NCBI GenBank assembly: GCA_029204225.1
Contig: MU833237.1
Location: 1-59,199 of the forward strand
DNA length: 59,199 bases
Direction of reading: 5' to 3'
Source of the DNA: Diphasiastrum complanatum
Taxonomy: Eukaryota; Streptophyta; Lycopodiopsida; Lycopodiales; Lycopodiaceae
Positions 9,943-19,061 of the stretch are shown one piece after another. The notes beneath the pieces were generated by a model. It did no database searches. It was not told the DNA's origin and was given only the letters and a program-made list of their open reading frames with translations. A program made the translations under genes and the position numbers. Each line of letters starts with the position of its first letter. Position 1 is the first letter of the stretch.

Positions 9943-10300
9943 TGTTACGAGCTCGTAACCAGTGCCGAACCCTAGAGAACACAGATAGGTCAGATACCAC
10001 AGTTAGGGTCGTGTCCAGCGTACATGACCAACAGGGCAAGACAGTGTGAGTAGTGTGCCCCAGCACGGTCCATAGCCATGGCGGGCCTAACACAGCCTAG
10101 GGACCCTGTCAGCAGGATAGGGCCCCCAGTTGGGTCCCGACGTGCAGTCGGCCACGTCAGTGCCACGTGGCCGACACTTGGCAGTAGCATGCTACCAGTC
10201 CTCACACTGGGCTAGGAGGGGCTTACTCTATATCAGGGAGTAGGCAAGGTTGGGTGGATCAGTTAGTGTTTGCCCTACTGTGGTGTTAGGATCTATTACA
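9943..10300 (+). repeat. 5' LTR of family A copy 2 (358 bp)
   Basis: Starts TGTTACGAGCTCGTAAC and ends TCTATTACA. The palindrome occupies 9944-9959. A hairpin with 11-bp stem is at 10147-10175. A TATA-like CTATATC lies at about 10228. Confidence 0.95.
10163..10170 (+). promoter_or_regulatory. G-box-like CCACGTGG in family A LTR
   Basis: CACGTG is the core plant bZIP/bHLH binding site. It sits about 60 bp upstream of the TATA-like CTATATC, within the 11-bp stem. A role in LTR promoter activity is inference. Confidence 0.4.
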
Positions 10301-10301
10301 C

Positions 10302-10317
10302 TGGTATCAGAGCCATC
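10302..10317 (+). other. Primer-binding site of family A copy 2
   Basis: TGGTATCAGAGCCATC one base after the LTR end, identical to the site in copy 1. Confidence 0.93.
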
Positions 10318-11105
10318 TCCATCCTAGGGAGTTCAGGAGCAGTAGTAGAGAAAGCTATCAGAAGATAGGAAGTGTTTCTCAGATTCTCAAAGAGGAATAG
10401 AGGAGGAGGATCGTTGTAGATGCAGCCTTCAAACCTTGAAATTCACTGAGAAATTACAGTAGTAAGGAGTCAAATTCCATGTACAGGTAACTCGCTGGAA
10501 GGGCAGCTATCCATCACTGATTTCAGAGATCTTTTTTAAAGGATTTCCAGCGGAAATAGAGTAGGAAATAGCAAGTAGACCCATCGCTGTACATACAGGG
10601 ATCTACTTCTGTTTTCAAAGGGCAATTTCAGTAGAGCTGAGCGGATTTCAAGCTGAGATTTCCCAACAGGGTCAGCGCTGCCAATACTTCTGAGTTTTCA
10701 GATTTCTGACAAATTTTTGGGCCCTAACTTGGAAGATTTGGAGCAATAGTACTTCGAACAGATCAGCGAGGAGGGGACTTCTGAAATTTCAGAATTCAGA
10801 AGTGGTTTCGGACTTCAAATTTGCCTTCTTGTGGACAGATTGAGGTGCTGTCAGACTAGCGAGCCACTACCCTCAGAGAACCGGGAAATTTGGCACCGTT
10901 TTGAAGCTTCAAACTGGCATTTTTCGGGACAACAGGTCTGAAAGCAGTGGAGGAAGAGCTGAAACGGCTTTTCTTGATTCTCTCTGTGGAAGTACAGTCC
11001 TCAGAAACAGCTAAGTCATCTTTCCTTTTCCTTGTACAGTTGTAAATTAGTCTTTTAGACTTTTTTTCCTTCAGAAGTTAAGGTAACTCTCTTTCAGTTC
11101 CGAAG
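10318..11105 (+). other. Untranslated leader of family A copy 2
   Basis: About 790 bases between PBS and gag ATG, collinear with 5346-6230 on the minus strand. No ORF of note. Confidence 0.75.
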
Positions 11106-12587
11106 ATGACCACTCCTCAGGGACCTGATCAACCCCAGGAGAGAGGCTTCGACGAACTTGAAACAGAAGCCTTGGCTTACAGAAAAGGGAAGGAACCCAT
11201 GGAAGTGGAAGAACAGGAACAGTTCGCCGAAGAACTCGACGAACTGGTTACCAAGGAGCAGTTTCTCCAATTGGTAACAGAAGTGGATGAACTGAAGTTG
11301 GCATTAGCCAATTTCAAGTACAGTGTGGACGAGTCGTTCGCTGAACTCAAAAGCTTGATTTTGAATTCCGCGAAAGGAAGCCTTCCCTCCACTTCTCAGT
11401 TATCCCCTTCTCCACTTCCATCAGTTTCGGGTGAGACTTTACGATCTCACCCCAGTGTTTTTAAAGATTTAAAGCCTCCTACTTTTAATGGGGAAGAGAA
11501 GGATAGAAATGCAGATATTCTACAAACCTTCCTCAGCAAATGGAAGAACATTCATGCTCTTAAACAGACCCCTGACCATTTGCAAGCTATTGAGGCCAGT
11601 CTTTCCTTAGGGCCTATGGCCTATAAGTGGTGGTTAAATCTCCAGGAGACTGGGCAGACTCCCCGGTCATGGAAAGCTTTTGAAGAAGCTTTCCTAAGAG
11701 AATTTCTACCAGAGAATGAACTTGATAGAGCCTGGGAAGCCTGGGAAAGAACAGTAATGGACAAGTCCCTCATCCAATATATCTCGCAGTATCGAGAAGC
11801 AATTTTAAAGATTAAAAATATGGATGACTATCAGAAAATCAAGGGATTTGTCCGTGGCCTCAAAGATGAATATAAAGTAGAGGTCCGGAGAAACTCGCCT
11901 GCTACCCTTGAGCAAGCTCTCAGATATGCTCAAATCTATGATGATTCAGTGGGTAGGAAGAAGGCGAGACAACAGCCACTTTCTGAGCAGCCTTCTCAGA
12001 AAGACTTTCAATTTAAAAAGAAATTTTTAAAAAGAAAGAAAGAAGACAAATTTAAAGGTGAAGCTCCTCAGAAACGCCCTTCACTCATACAGCCCTTAAA
12101 ACTAGATGATTTTGAGAAAGCCAAACAAGAACGTTTGTGCTTTGTGTGTATGGGCAAGGGACACACAGTCAGACAGTGTCCCAAGGGGCCTTTCACTAAA
12201 AAAGATAAGAAAGACAAAAAACAAGTTCATCTTGTTCAGACTGTATGTTTCCCCAGTGACTCGGCAGCTTCCGAAATCAAAGTGTATCATGAAGATCATG
12301 AACACTGTTGCCAGCTGACCTCTGCAATGCTAGCGAGACCCTTCAGCTTTGGGCCGCATGACCTAGTACGTATGCATGGGAAAGTTGGTAACCAGTCAGT
12401 AAGAGTCATGGTTGATGATGGGGCAACCCATAATTTCATCAACCACACCCTCGTTAAAAAGCTTAAACTACCAGAAGTACCTAGTCAGCATAGGTACATA
12501 GTTTCATTAGCTAAGGGTGAAAATAAAAAAATATGGGAAACTATGGTAAGTAAGTTAAATCTTGGTATTCAGGGCTACCAAGATTAA
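11106..12587 (+). CDS. Gag polyprotein with start of protease (493 aa)
   Basis: The best preserved ORF of family A. Residues 1-110 form an acidic, coiled-coil-like N-terminus. About 125-290 is the retrotransposon gag capsid domain (AYKWWLNLQETG, YQKIKGFVRGLKDEYK). A Lys-rich nucleocapsid follows. The CCHC zinc knuckle has C345, C348, H353 and C358. The retropepsin active site VDDGATHNFI begins at residue 436, with Asp-Asp-Gly instead of the usual Asp-Thr/Ser-Gly. The ATG is shared with copy 1 and follows the leader directly. The ORF ends at TAA 12585-12587 inside the protease fold. Reading continues in the same frame after the stop, and copy 1 has the same TAA. Gag forms the particle that packages element RNA. 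Confidence 0.93.
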   Translation: MTTPQGPDQPQERGFDELETEALAYRKGKEPMEVEEQEQFAEELDELVTKEQFLQLVTEVDELKLALANFKYSVDESFAELKSLILNSAKGSLPSTSQLSPSPLPSVSGETLRSHPSVFKDLKPPTFNGEEKDRNADILQTFLSKWKNIHALKQTPDHLQAIEASLSLGPMAYKWWLNLQETGQTPRSWKAFEEAFLREFLPENELDRAWEAWERTVMDKSLIQYISQYREAILKIKNMDDYQKIKGFVRGLKDEYKVEVRRNSPATLEQALRYAQIYDDSVGRKKARQQPLSEQPSQKDFQFKKKFLKRKKEDKFKGEAPQKRPSLIQPLKLDDFEKAKQERLCFVCMGKGHTVRQCPKGPFTKKDKKDKKQVHLVQTVCFPSDSAASEIKVYHEDHEHCCQLTSAMLARPFSFGPHDLVRMHGKVGNQSVRVMVDDGATHNFINHTLVKKLKLPEVPSQHRYIVSLAKGENKKIWETMVSKLNLGIQGYQD

Positions 12588-13164
12588 ATAAACTTTCAGA
12601 TAATGCACCTGGATCGAACAGACATTGTTCTCGGGAGAGATTGGCTCTACAGTTTAGGACCTTCCCTCCACAGAAACTATCAGGAGAACACCCTCAGCTT
12701 TCAGCATAAAGGCCGAGAGATCCAGTTGCATGGGGAGCATGATGTTCCCAACAGCCCTATGGTCTGCAGTTCAGAACTCTGTCAGCTAATCGGAGACGAA
12801 AACCATCAGGTATTCTTATGTGACTTTCAGTTTATTCCTGAAGTTTCTATTTCCAGTTCTATTCAGTAGAAAATCAGTAAATTAGAAACTTTAGTCTAAA
12901 TTTAAAGATGTTTTTCCTGAAGATTTGCCACATGGTTTACCACCTAGTAGAGAGGTAGATCATGTAATAAACCTAGTACCAGGTTCAGCACCTGTTTCTA
13001 AACCTCCGTATCGGGTCAGCGGAACAGAGGATGAAGAAATAACTAGGCAGTTAACAGACTATCTTGGGAAAGGCCAAATTCAGACCAGTAGTTCACCATG
13101 GGCCTCACCAGTCCTATTGGTGAAAAAGAAAGAGGGGTCTATGCGTCTTTGCGTAGATTACAGA
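12588..13164 (+). pseudogene. Protease C-terminus, linker and RT start, broken
   Basis: After the TAA the same frame gives INFQIMHLDRTDIVLGRDWL (protease flap) to 12869. There a TAG replaces His of copy 1, and a 2-base deletion at about 12892 shifts the frame. From 12925 the linker ([20 protein letters not shown]) and RT start ([20 protein letters not shown]) are readable. RT ends abruptly at CVDYR, about 13164. Confidence 0.88.
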
Positions 13165-13224
13165 TCGCACGATCCGGAACGTTTTTGCAGCGGATCGCGA
13201 TCCGCTGCAACACAGGGTAATAGC

Positions 13225-14612
13225 CAATCGTAAACAAGGGTGAAAATAAAACTACCAAAATGCAGGTACCAATGGAAATATTGAAGGAGAGGACATGAGT
13301 CGTCACAACAAGTATTCCAAAAGTAGCACACAAAAATTCCACCAAGTATAATACATCAAATTTAATATATGGCCCTCAATGGCAAAGTATAAAACTAAAA
13401 TCCCAAATAAATGTATCTCCAATGTAGTGCCGATGTGGATGCATAAAGGAATCAAACAAGAATGCAGCTATCTCAAGGCTCTCGGCGAATGCAGATGCAG
13501 GAAGAAATCCAAGGGAGGAAAACTCTCTCAAGGTACTGTGATATCCCAAGCATGCCATAGAGAAATGTCACCATGCCGGATTTGTATCTCATTGTCACAA
13601 TATGGGCGAACATGAAGCATAAGGAGCGCACCATGATAAATAGCAACCGGAACAAAAATGAAAATAGGTGCATCAACCAAAAAAAGGGCCCAAGGTAAAT
13701 AAAGGGACCAAGGATATCTATCATCAGTATCAAGATACCAGTACCAAGGACTAGATCATGTAGGTCGAACTAGTGGAAAAACTATGATCCTGGCAATATG
13801 CAACAGCCATGAAGTTGCACGGAAAACTGATAAACTAGAATCATAAAGCTCATCGGAAAGAGCCTCAAAAGAACATGCATAATGGATAAGCGCAACCACC
13901 AGAGGTATAGCCCCTGAACCAATAAAACCATGAAGTGGAAGCATGATAAGTATAGTGGCATCTAGAAAAAAAGGGAGTAACAGCACCAATAGAACTACGA
14001 AGAAGAGCAACATACCAACTATGCACCATTGGAAAATAACCATGCCAAACTATATGAAGTAGCCATGCAAGTCGTAGCAACCAAGCATGTCGTAGATCAA
14101 TAGGTAGGAATGGAGCAAAAAATGCACATGTGCCCCGATATATCAGCAAGGACAAAAAATGTATATCCCAAGCTATTTAGAGAACCCAATCATGATGGTG
14201 ATCAACAATACCATATAAAGAACAATAGGCAAGAACAACAACATCAATATATCCACACAAGGAAGATAGAAACGTCAAAAGATCAGCACCGAGCAGGAGG
14301 ATCATAACAACAACTATGCAATATCATTGGACACCAAGCTACACATAACAACCAAGAGTGCCAGGAAACATGAAGCATACATAGATCATGTTGACAAATA
14401 ATAGCTAGAATGGACATATGTGCAATGACAAGGTCGAGAGCACAAGGTATCCATAATGCCCATGAATGTAAGGCAACAAGTCCGCAAGGTATCCTCAAGG
14501 CCCATGAATTTCTAATGTCGTCATGCCAAGGATCTGTATTGCCCATAAGTCATCACAATAGGAATCTTGTCTTGGGTTACTTGTATGAGCAAGTTGGTTT
14601 TCTAAGAATGGT
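13225..14612 (-). mobile_element. Fragment of non-autonomous LTR element H (cargo region)
   Basis: On the minus strand this is a diverged relative of the internal cargo of element D (about 36000-38070 plus). Shared words include GTACCTTGAGAGAGTT (13530-13545), TTGTGACGACT near 13300 (D near 38020), and the recurring Trp-rich readings SWALWIPC and HVSWH. Unlike D it has no chromodomain segment between cargo and 3' end. With 9339-9567 it forms one element split by the foldback insertion at 9568-13224: the order cargo, 3' untranslated end, polypurine tract, LTR is kept across the gap. No protein function recognised. Confidence 0.6.
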
Positions 14613-15046
14613 ACTTGATCTCAAATCGATTTTGGTGAAGTACTTTGCACCATGTAACCGATCAACCAGTTCATCCATTCAAGGTAAGGGGTAACGATTT
14701 TAGTACTTAATTTATTCAATTTTAAAGTCTACATAGACGAATACCTCCGTCTTTTTTATCAACTAAAATAATTGGGGCCCCCCAAGGGGACTTACTAGGC
14801 CTTACATGGCCCATTTTAAGATAATTTTGCTAACTTCGTCCTCTTCAGTAGTACTCATGTAAGGAAACAAGCATACAGGCGAGCTACTAAGGAGTTTAAT
14901 ACCATGGTCAACTCTCCTAGAGGGGGGAAGACCCTTAGGGAGCTGTCTGGGAAAACGTCATTAAATTCAAACCTAAGTCTCATAAAGGTTTCGCCTTCCG
15001 GCGAATTTTCTTCTTTTAGGTTGTTAGACATCAATGCAAGTTGCAA
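14612..15046 (-). pseudogene. Gypsy I protease-RT linker and RT start, broken
   Basis: Readable with frameshifts: NNLKEENSPEGE and FEFNDVFPDS (linker), [33 protein letters not shown] and DELVDRLHGAKYF, TKIDLRS. These are the finger and palm start of gypsy RT. The catalytic YxDD region is absent, cut off at about 14612. A stop lies in VDFKIE*. Confidence 0.82.
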
Positions 15047-15718
15047 GTTATAACCATAGTTGCACTGCATTTCTGAAACGCGTTTCGGAAATATGGAATT
15101 TTTTTTCAGAAACGTTTCTTTTAATTTTTTTTTTTTTGGTTTTTTTTGTGCAATATGGGTATCAGGTGAAAGCTCTAATTAAGAGCATAATTACTGTGTA
15201 ATTTACCGACAGTTTCGGGTGCAGGATGGTCCAGTTCAAGTGCATTAATCCATGTTGGGTTCTGTCAAGGATAAAAATTTAAAACTAACCTCTAGCCTGT
15301 CTATTACGATCACAGATGGTCCCAGTAAGTGTGTTTTCGCTCAGGGAGTTGGAAGGCCAAGTCATGAAGAGGCCTTACCGTCGGGGCCGGGGTCTACCGG
15401 CAGCCCCCAGACCCTGCCGTTGGGGGGCGTTGCCCCCCAAACCCCTTGAGCATTTATTGAAAACCAGAGCAAATAACAACCAAATAGCTATTGAAAATAA
15501 GATCTATTTGTGACCCATCTACTGCACTTCTGAGAGGCAAAATGCTCGTTTGACCATTGATCCCCTAAAAAGAATTTCAGCCATAAGCTATTTTTCCAAA
15601 AAAAAAAAAAAAAAAATTTTTTTTTTGCGATTCTGGGAGGACAAATGCGTTTCTCAGAAACGCGGTTTCCGAAACGTCTCCTCCCAGAAATGCGATTCTG
15701 TGCAACTATGGTTATAAC
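15047..15718. mobile_element. MULE-like foldback element, copy 2
   Basis: The 8-bp GTTATAAC occurs at 15047-15054 and 15711-15718. Inside are 11-bp inverted ends CATAGTTGCAC / GTGCAACTATG, extended imperfectly over about 45 bp (GCATTTCTG, ACG, TTTCGGAAA words). The host gypsy frame (CNLQSYNLQLALMSNN) is restored if the element and one GTTATAAC are removed, which supports a precise insertion. The centre has a GC-rich hairpin (TTGGGGGG-CGTTG-CCCCCCAA, about 15419-15439) and long A and T runs. GTTATAAC is itself a palindrome, so it could be read as part of the inverted repeat. No transposase is encoded. Confidence 0.68.
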
Positions 15719-16275
15719 TTTGTAAATTGCATTCTAAGTAAGTCGTTATCCAAGAATGACAAACTGTGGGTCGCATAGTTTTTCTTTAACAACTCATTCC
15801 TCTCATAGAACCACTCCTTACCAAGTATCACATCTACTTTAACGAGATTCATAATATGAAAGTCTAAATTTTCTTAATAGGCTTGTATTTGAATCGGTAG
15901 ATGAGGGACTATCCAATCCCATACTTGGCTTTCCACTCCCATACCCAGCTCTACAACATAACAGTGGTCACTTTGCTTTGTTTCCACCTTTAGCCTCTGC
16001 AACCATCATCAAATTGAAATTGTTACAGCTTGGCCACCAATGATCCCATTCATCTTAAAAGTCATGGAGACCAAAAACTGTCGTACAAAAGCAGCAATGC
16101 TCACACACAGAATTATTAGCAAAGGAAAGATCAATACTAGACATGCTAGAATTGTCTGGCATCTTAAAAGAAGCCCCTATAGCTTGCCTCTTTTCTTTGA
16201 GAATTCCTTTGCCACATGGCTTGGTTCCATGCAATTGAAGCATAGATTGTCACTTCTGACTTTCGCAAAGGTCTC

Positions 16276-17100
16276 CTAGTCCATGGTAGATCTTTTCTTT
16301 GACTTACTAGGACCTGAAGATGCCTCCTTCACCTTATCTTTTCCTTTCATTGAAAAGAATGGTTTCTTACCATTTTCTTCGGGTTGAACACCAAACTCGG
16401 GCCTAGCCACTATACGAATATCATCGTATATGTGGGCGAGGCGAACCGCATCATCGAGGGTAAGAGGCTGGTTCCTCCTAACCTCTAGCTGATAATCTCT
16501 AGGCAAACCTAGAATAAAATGCAACTTAACCAAAAGAGGATCTATCCTAGTTGCAAAACGAGAATTTACCTTCTAAAATTCTTGAAAATACTGATCAAGG
16601 GCCGGTTCCTCATCTCTATCGTTGCATACTGACGATAGAAGTTGAAGTCATGAAGGATAGGAAGAAAGGCCGCCTTGAAGGCCTTGCGAAAATCCTCCCA
16701 CAACCTAGGTGCTTCAGGCTTTCCCTCAAATCCTACCACCAAGTGAAAGCGTTACCTTGCAAGTACATGATAGCCAGATTGATATTGTTGTCGTCAGAAG
16801 AATCATGCATGGAAATATGCGGTCCCACCGATCAATCCACAACATGACCACTTCAGGGGCTCTGTCTTTCTTTTTCCTGGTAAAGATTTCAGGTGTAAAC
16901 AAGGGCTGGTGCAATAATTGCCTTAATTGCGTTAGCTCCTTCAATTCTTGCTGATCCATTGAATGCCTTGCTTGCATATCAACAATCTGTTGTTGTATAT
17001 TGTTGATAGCCAACAACAAAGTATCAGAATCTAAGGTAGGAGTAGCTGCCATAGCCTCTGTAGGAGGAGACATAGGCTATGTAGAAGGGCTAGGATCCAT
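16276..17100 (-). pseudogene. Gypsy I gag, broken
   Basis: The N-terminal part (17073-16726) has a coiled-coil-like region (LLLAINNIQQQIVDMQA) and the capsid entry (KKDRAPEVVMLWIDRWDRIF). The downstream part (16533-16276) has LHFILGLPRDYQLEVRRNQ, LDDAVRLAHIYDD and a Lys-rich tail. An ATG at 17100 gives MDPSPST then TAG, so the natural start is damaged. Frameshifts separate the two parts. No intact zinc knuckle is seen. Confidence 0.82.
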
Positions 17101-17931
17101 GTCTCAACTGTGAAAGAGGATAGACAAGCAAGATGAGAAGAAGAAAACCCTTCCTTCTCAAGCTAGGAACTCACAAGCTCAAACTTGTTGGCTACCCACA
17201 ATCAAAGTGGTATTGTCCATGCTGCCCCCAAGATTTGTACTCAACCAAGAGAGATGTGAGAATAGGTGGCAATCCTTGTTTGGAGCAGGCCTTCATATCT
17301 AGGAATAAATAGTTCCAAAAAAATCAAAGAGGAAGAAGGCCTCGTTAAGGCAAGGGAACAACAAAACTTCAATTTCAAGGATGTGCTGAACCAGTTATCT
17401 AAATTGCAGGTCACGATAGCAGCAGTTCATCCTCAACCACACTAGAAAAGACAAGCTTTTCCGATTATTGTGGCAACTTCGGACATTTTAATTTTTGCAG
17501 TTTAGAAGGAAAATGTCCAAGTTTTACCAATGAGCCTCATTATTGATTGTTGATTGATCAAATGCTAACGTCTTGATTCAATTAGCTTAGTTTCCCAACA
17601 GTAGCTCATTAGATCGGTAGGTTTAGGTTAGATCAGCTCATAAGTTGTGGTGATCATTGGTTCTCTTACTGATTGCAGCTTTCTCCATCTGTATATTTGC
17701 AGTCTCCTCTGTCTGTGTTCAATTGTGATATTTTGCTCGCCTCTAGGATGCTACAGAGAAAAGACTTGTGCACTCAATCCATGGGTAAAAAAGATAATGA
17801 CAAGAATGTGATCCAATCTAAAATTTTGACAACCACCTAATTAGCTTTGCAAAATTTCAAAACTGAAGCAAAAGCAGGTGAGTATTTGCAGTTCTTAAAA
17901 ACTTCAAGTCTGGAATCTTGCCTCTTAATAC
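17101..17931. other. No gene recognised; probable MTHFSD intron 2 sequence
   Basis: AT-rich sequence left of host exon 2. It has no ORF of note, no LTR, and no match to the next expected MTHFSD motif (PRLRTGFFS). Reading past the proposed donor at 17931 is open to about 17850 but loses similarity to the family. Confidence 0.5.
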
Positions 17932-18012
17932 AAGGTACCGAACTTGCCTTTGTGGTGTGTCTGGATTTACCTTTACCACTGTCGCATCTTGGAACTCCAA
18001 TAGACTTGCAAC
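17932..18012 (-). CDS. MTHFSD/COG0212-like host gene, exon 2
   Basis: After an acceptor (ATTTTCAATTGTCAG, 18013-18027) the minus strand reads VASLLEFQDATVV then KVNPDTPQRQVRYL. As I recall it, the plant and animal MTHFSD family continues after HHRIPNF...AA with L..L..F..A..VKVNPD.PQ..VR.L, which fits. Exon 1 (39577) ends in phase 0 and exon 2 starts in phase 0. The donor GTATTA at 17931-17926 is the best candidate but is not strong. The frame stays open another 20 or so residues without family similarity. The protein is a 5-formyltetrahydrofolate cyclo-ligase-like enzyme relative, linked in plants to folate/thiamine-related metabolism. Its exact reaction is not settled by this sequence. Confidence 0.85.
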
Positions 18013-18350
18013 CTGACAATTGAAAATATAATTGTTAGAAACGATTGCAAAGCATGCAAACGGTAAAGCTAAGCTAAAGTATGAAATAAACTTATCGTGT
18101 AAAACTGGATATAAACTTTCACAATTTTTTTGTATGAGTTACAACTAATTCAGGAAGCGATGTTGACTATATACTTGGTAGCTAGGAAAATCATATTGTA
18201 TAATTAAACAACTATTTGTCCAACACATCAATTTTAATAACAAGAGAACTTCTCAATGTTCCAAATGCTCCAAATCCCATAAAATCTAGTACCTTATGAA
18301 TCATGATAGAAATAAACAATCTTCAACAAATACTTTTCCTGATTATGCAA

Positions 18351-18493
18351 TCAATGGTCATCTATGCTACCAATGGTTATTGTCTTACCACAGACATACC
18401 CTCATATTTGGCATGAAATACAAAACATTTGAATGTGGTTGCTAGTTCACATCATGATACTCAATGGTCATCTATGCTACCAATGGTTATTGT
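18351..18493. repeat. 33-bp direct repeat, two copies 110 bp apart
   Basis: 18351-18383 and 18461-18493 are identical (TCAATGGTCATC...GGTTATTGT). They lie in plain intron sequence next to element B. Confidence 0.85.
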
Positions 18494-18608
18494 TTCAAGT
18501 TCTTCTAGCATTTTATCAAAAACAGTTATGATCAAAATCTCAGGTGTTGAATCGATGAAGCATTAAAGACAGCAATAGACTAAAGCCCTACAAGCAATAG
18601 ACAAGACA

Positions 18609-18988
18609 ATAGGTTCTCCCACGAAGAGCCCAAGCAATACCAATCAATAATCTGAAAAATGAGTGTACAAATGCCCCTATAAATACCCTACCAATGAACC
18701 CTAAAATAGGAATTCAAAAGTAAAGAGAGGCAAAATGTGGAGGGAAAATAGTGCGCCCTCCTACGGGCCCCCACTCCACATATAACCATATAATAAGGGC
18801 CCAAGGCCAGTCAATGTCATAAAAAAGGACCCAGTGCGGGTCATAAGCATATTAAAAGGCTCCGAGGCCTCTACATGACTAATATAAAATGCATAACCAG
18901 AAATATACATAACCAACAGTAAATGTAAAGAGGCCTGTGGAATATATGGAGAGTAGCCCAGTAGGCCTGTATCCTGTAGTCCGTAACT
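18609..18988 (-). repeat. 3' LTR of element B (380 bp)
   Basis: Starts AGTTACGGAC at 18988 after a polypurine tract. Similarity to the other LTR stops at GGGAGAACCTAT (18609). A TATA-like TATTTATA is at 18685-18678. Confidence 0.88.
18678..18685 (-). promoter_or_regulatory. TATA-like box in LTR of element B
   Basis: The minus strand reads GGGTATTTATAGGGGC, well placed in the LTR for a U3 promoter. Assigned by motif only. Confidence 0.45.
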
Positions 18989-19061
18989 CTCCCTAGCTAT
19001 AAAGAACATTGCCCCCAATGTAGGCAAAATAAGATAAGAACCAGTGCCAGAGAAAAATACT

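Larger units (their letters stand above)
9943..13164 (+). mobile_element. Ty3/gypsy family A copy 2, 3'-truncated in RT
   Basis: Full 5' LTR, PBS, leader, intact gag ORF, broken protease/linker and the first residues of RT (RLCVDYR). It then switches abruptly at about 13164 into the right end of the foldback element. There is no 3' LTR. The copy is closely similar to 2925-6605 on the other strand. Confidence 0.93.
9568..13224. mobile_element. MULE-like foldback element, copy 1, containing gypsy copy 2
   Basis: The 9-bp sequence GGTAATAGC is repeated exactly at 9568-9576 and 13216-13224. Between them the ends are related and inverted: AAGGTTGCAG...CCGCGTTCCGG at left, and the complement of ...CGTTTTTGCAG...CTGCAACACAG at right. 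The left interior (9577-9942) matches 15055-15430 of a second copy, including GGGAGTTGGAAGGCCAA and the GTTGGGGGGCGTTGC motif. A 9-bp duplication and GTTGCA ends suggest a Mutator-like, non-coding element. It was invaded by a gypsy element at 9943, after which everything from the gypsy RT to near the right end was lost. Confidence 0.65.
14612..17100 (-). mobile_element. Ty3/gypsy fragment I (gag to early RT)
   Basis: Minus-strand order: gag N-terminus (17100-16726), gag capsid and basic region (16533-16276), protease-region remnants, linker, and RT up to KIDLRS at 14612, where it is cut and joined to element H. No LTR or PBS was found for it. It belongs to the same lineage as the gag at 51437-52495 (LHFILGLP ... 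VRRNQP shared). Confidence 0.82.

Noticed and set aside
13225-14612. Many small ORFs on both strands suggesting separate genes.
   Set aside because: The region is a diverged antisense copy of element D cargo, and none of the ORFs is conserved as protein.
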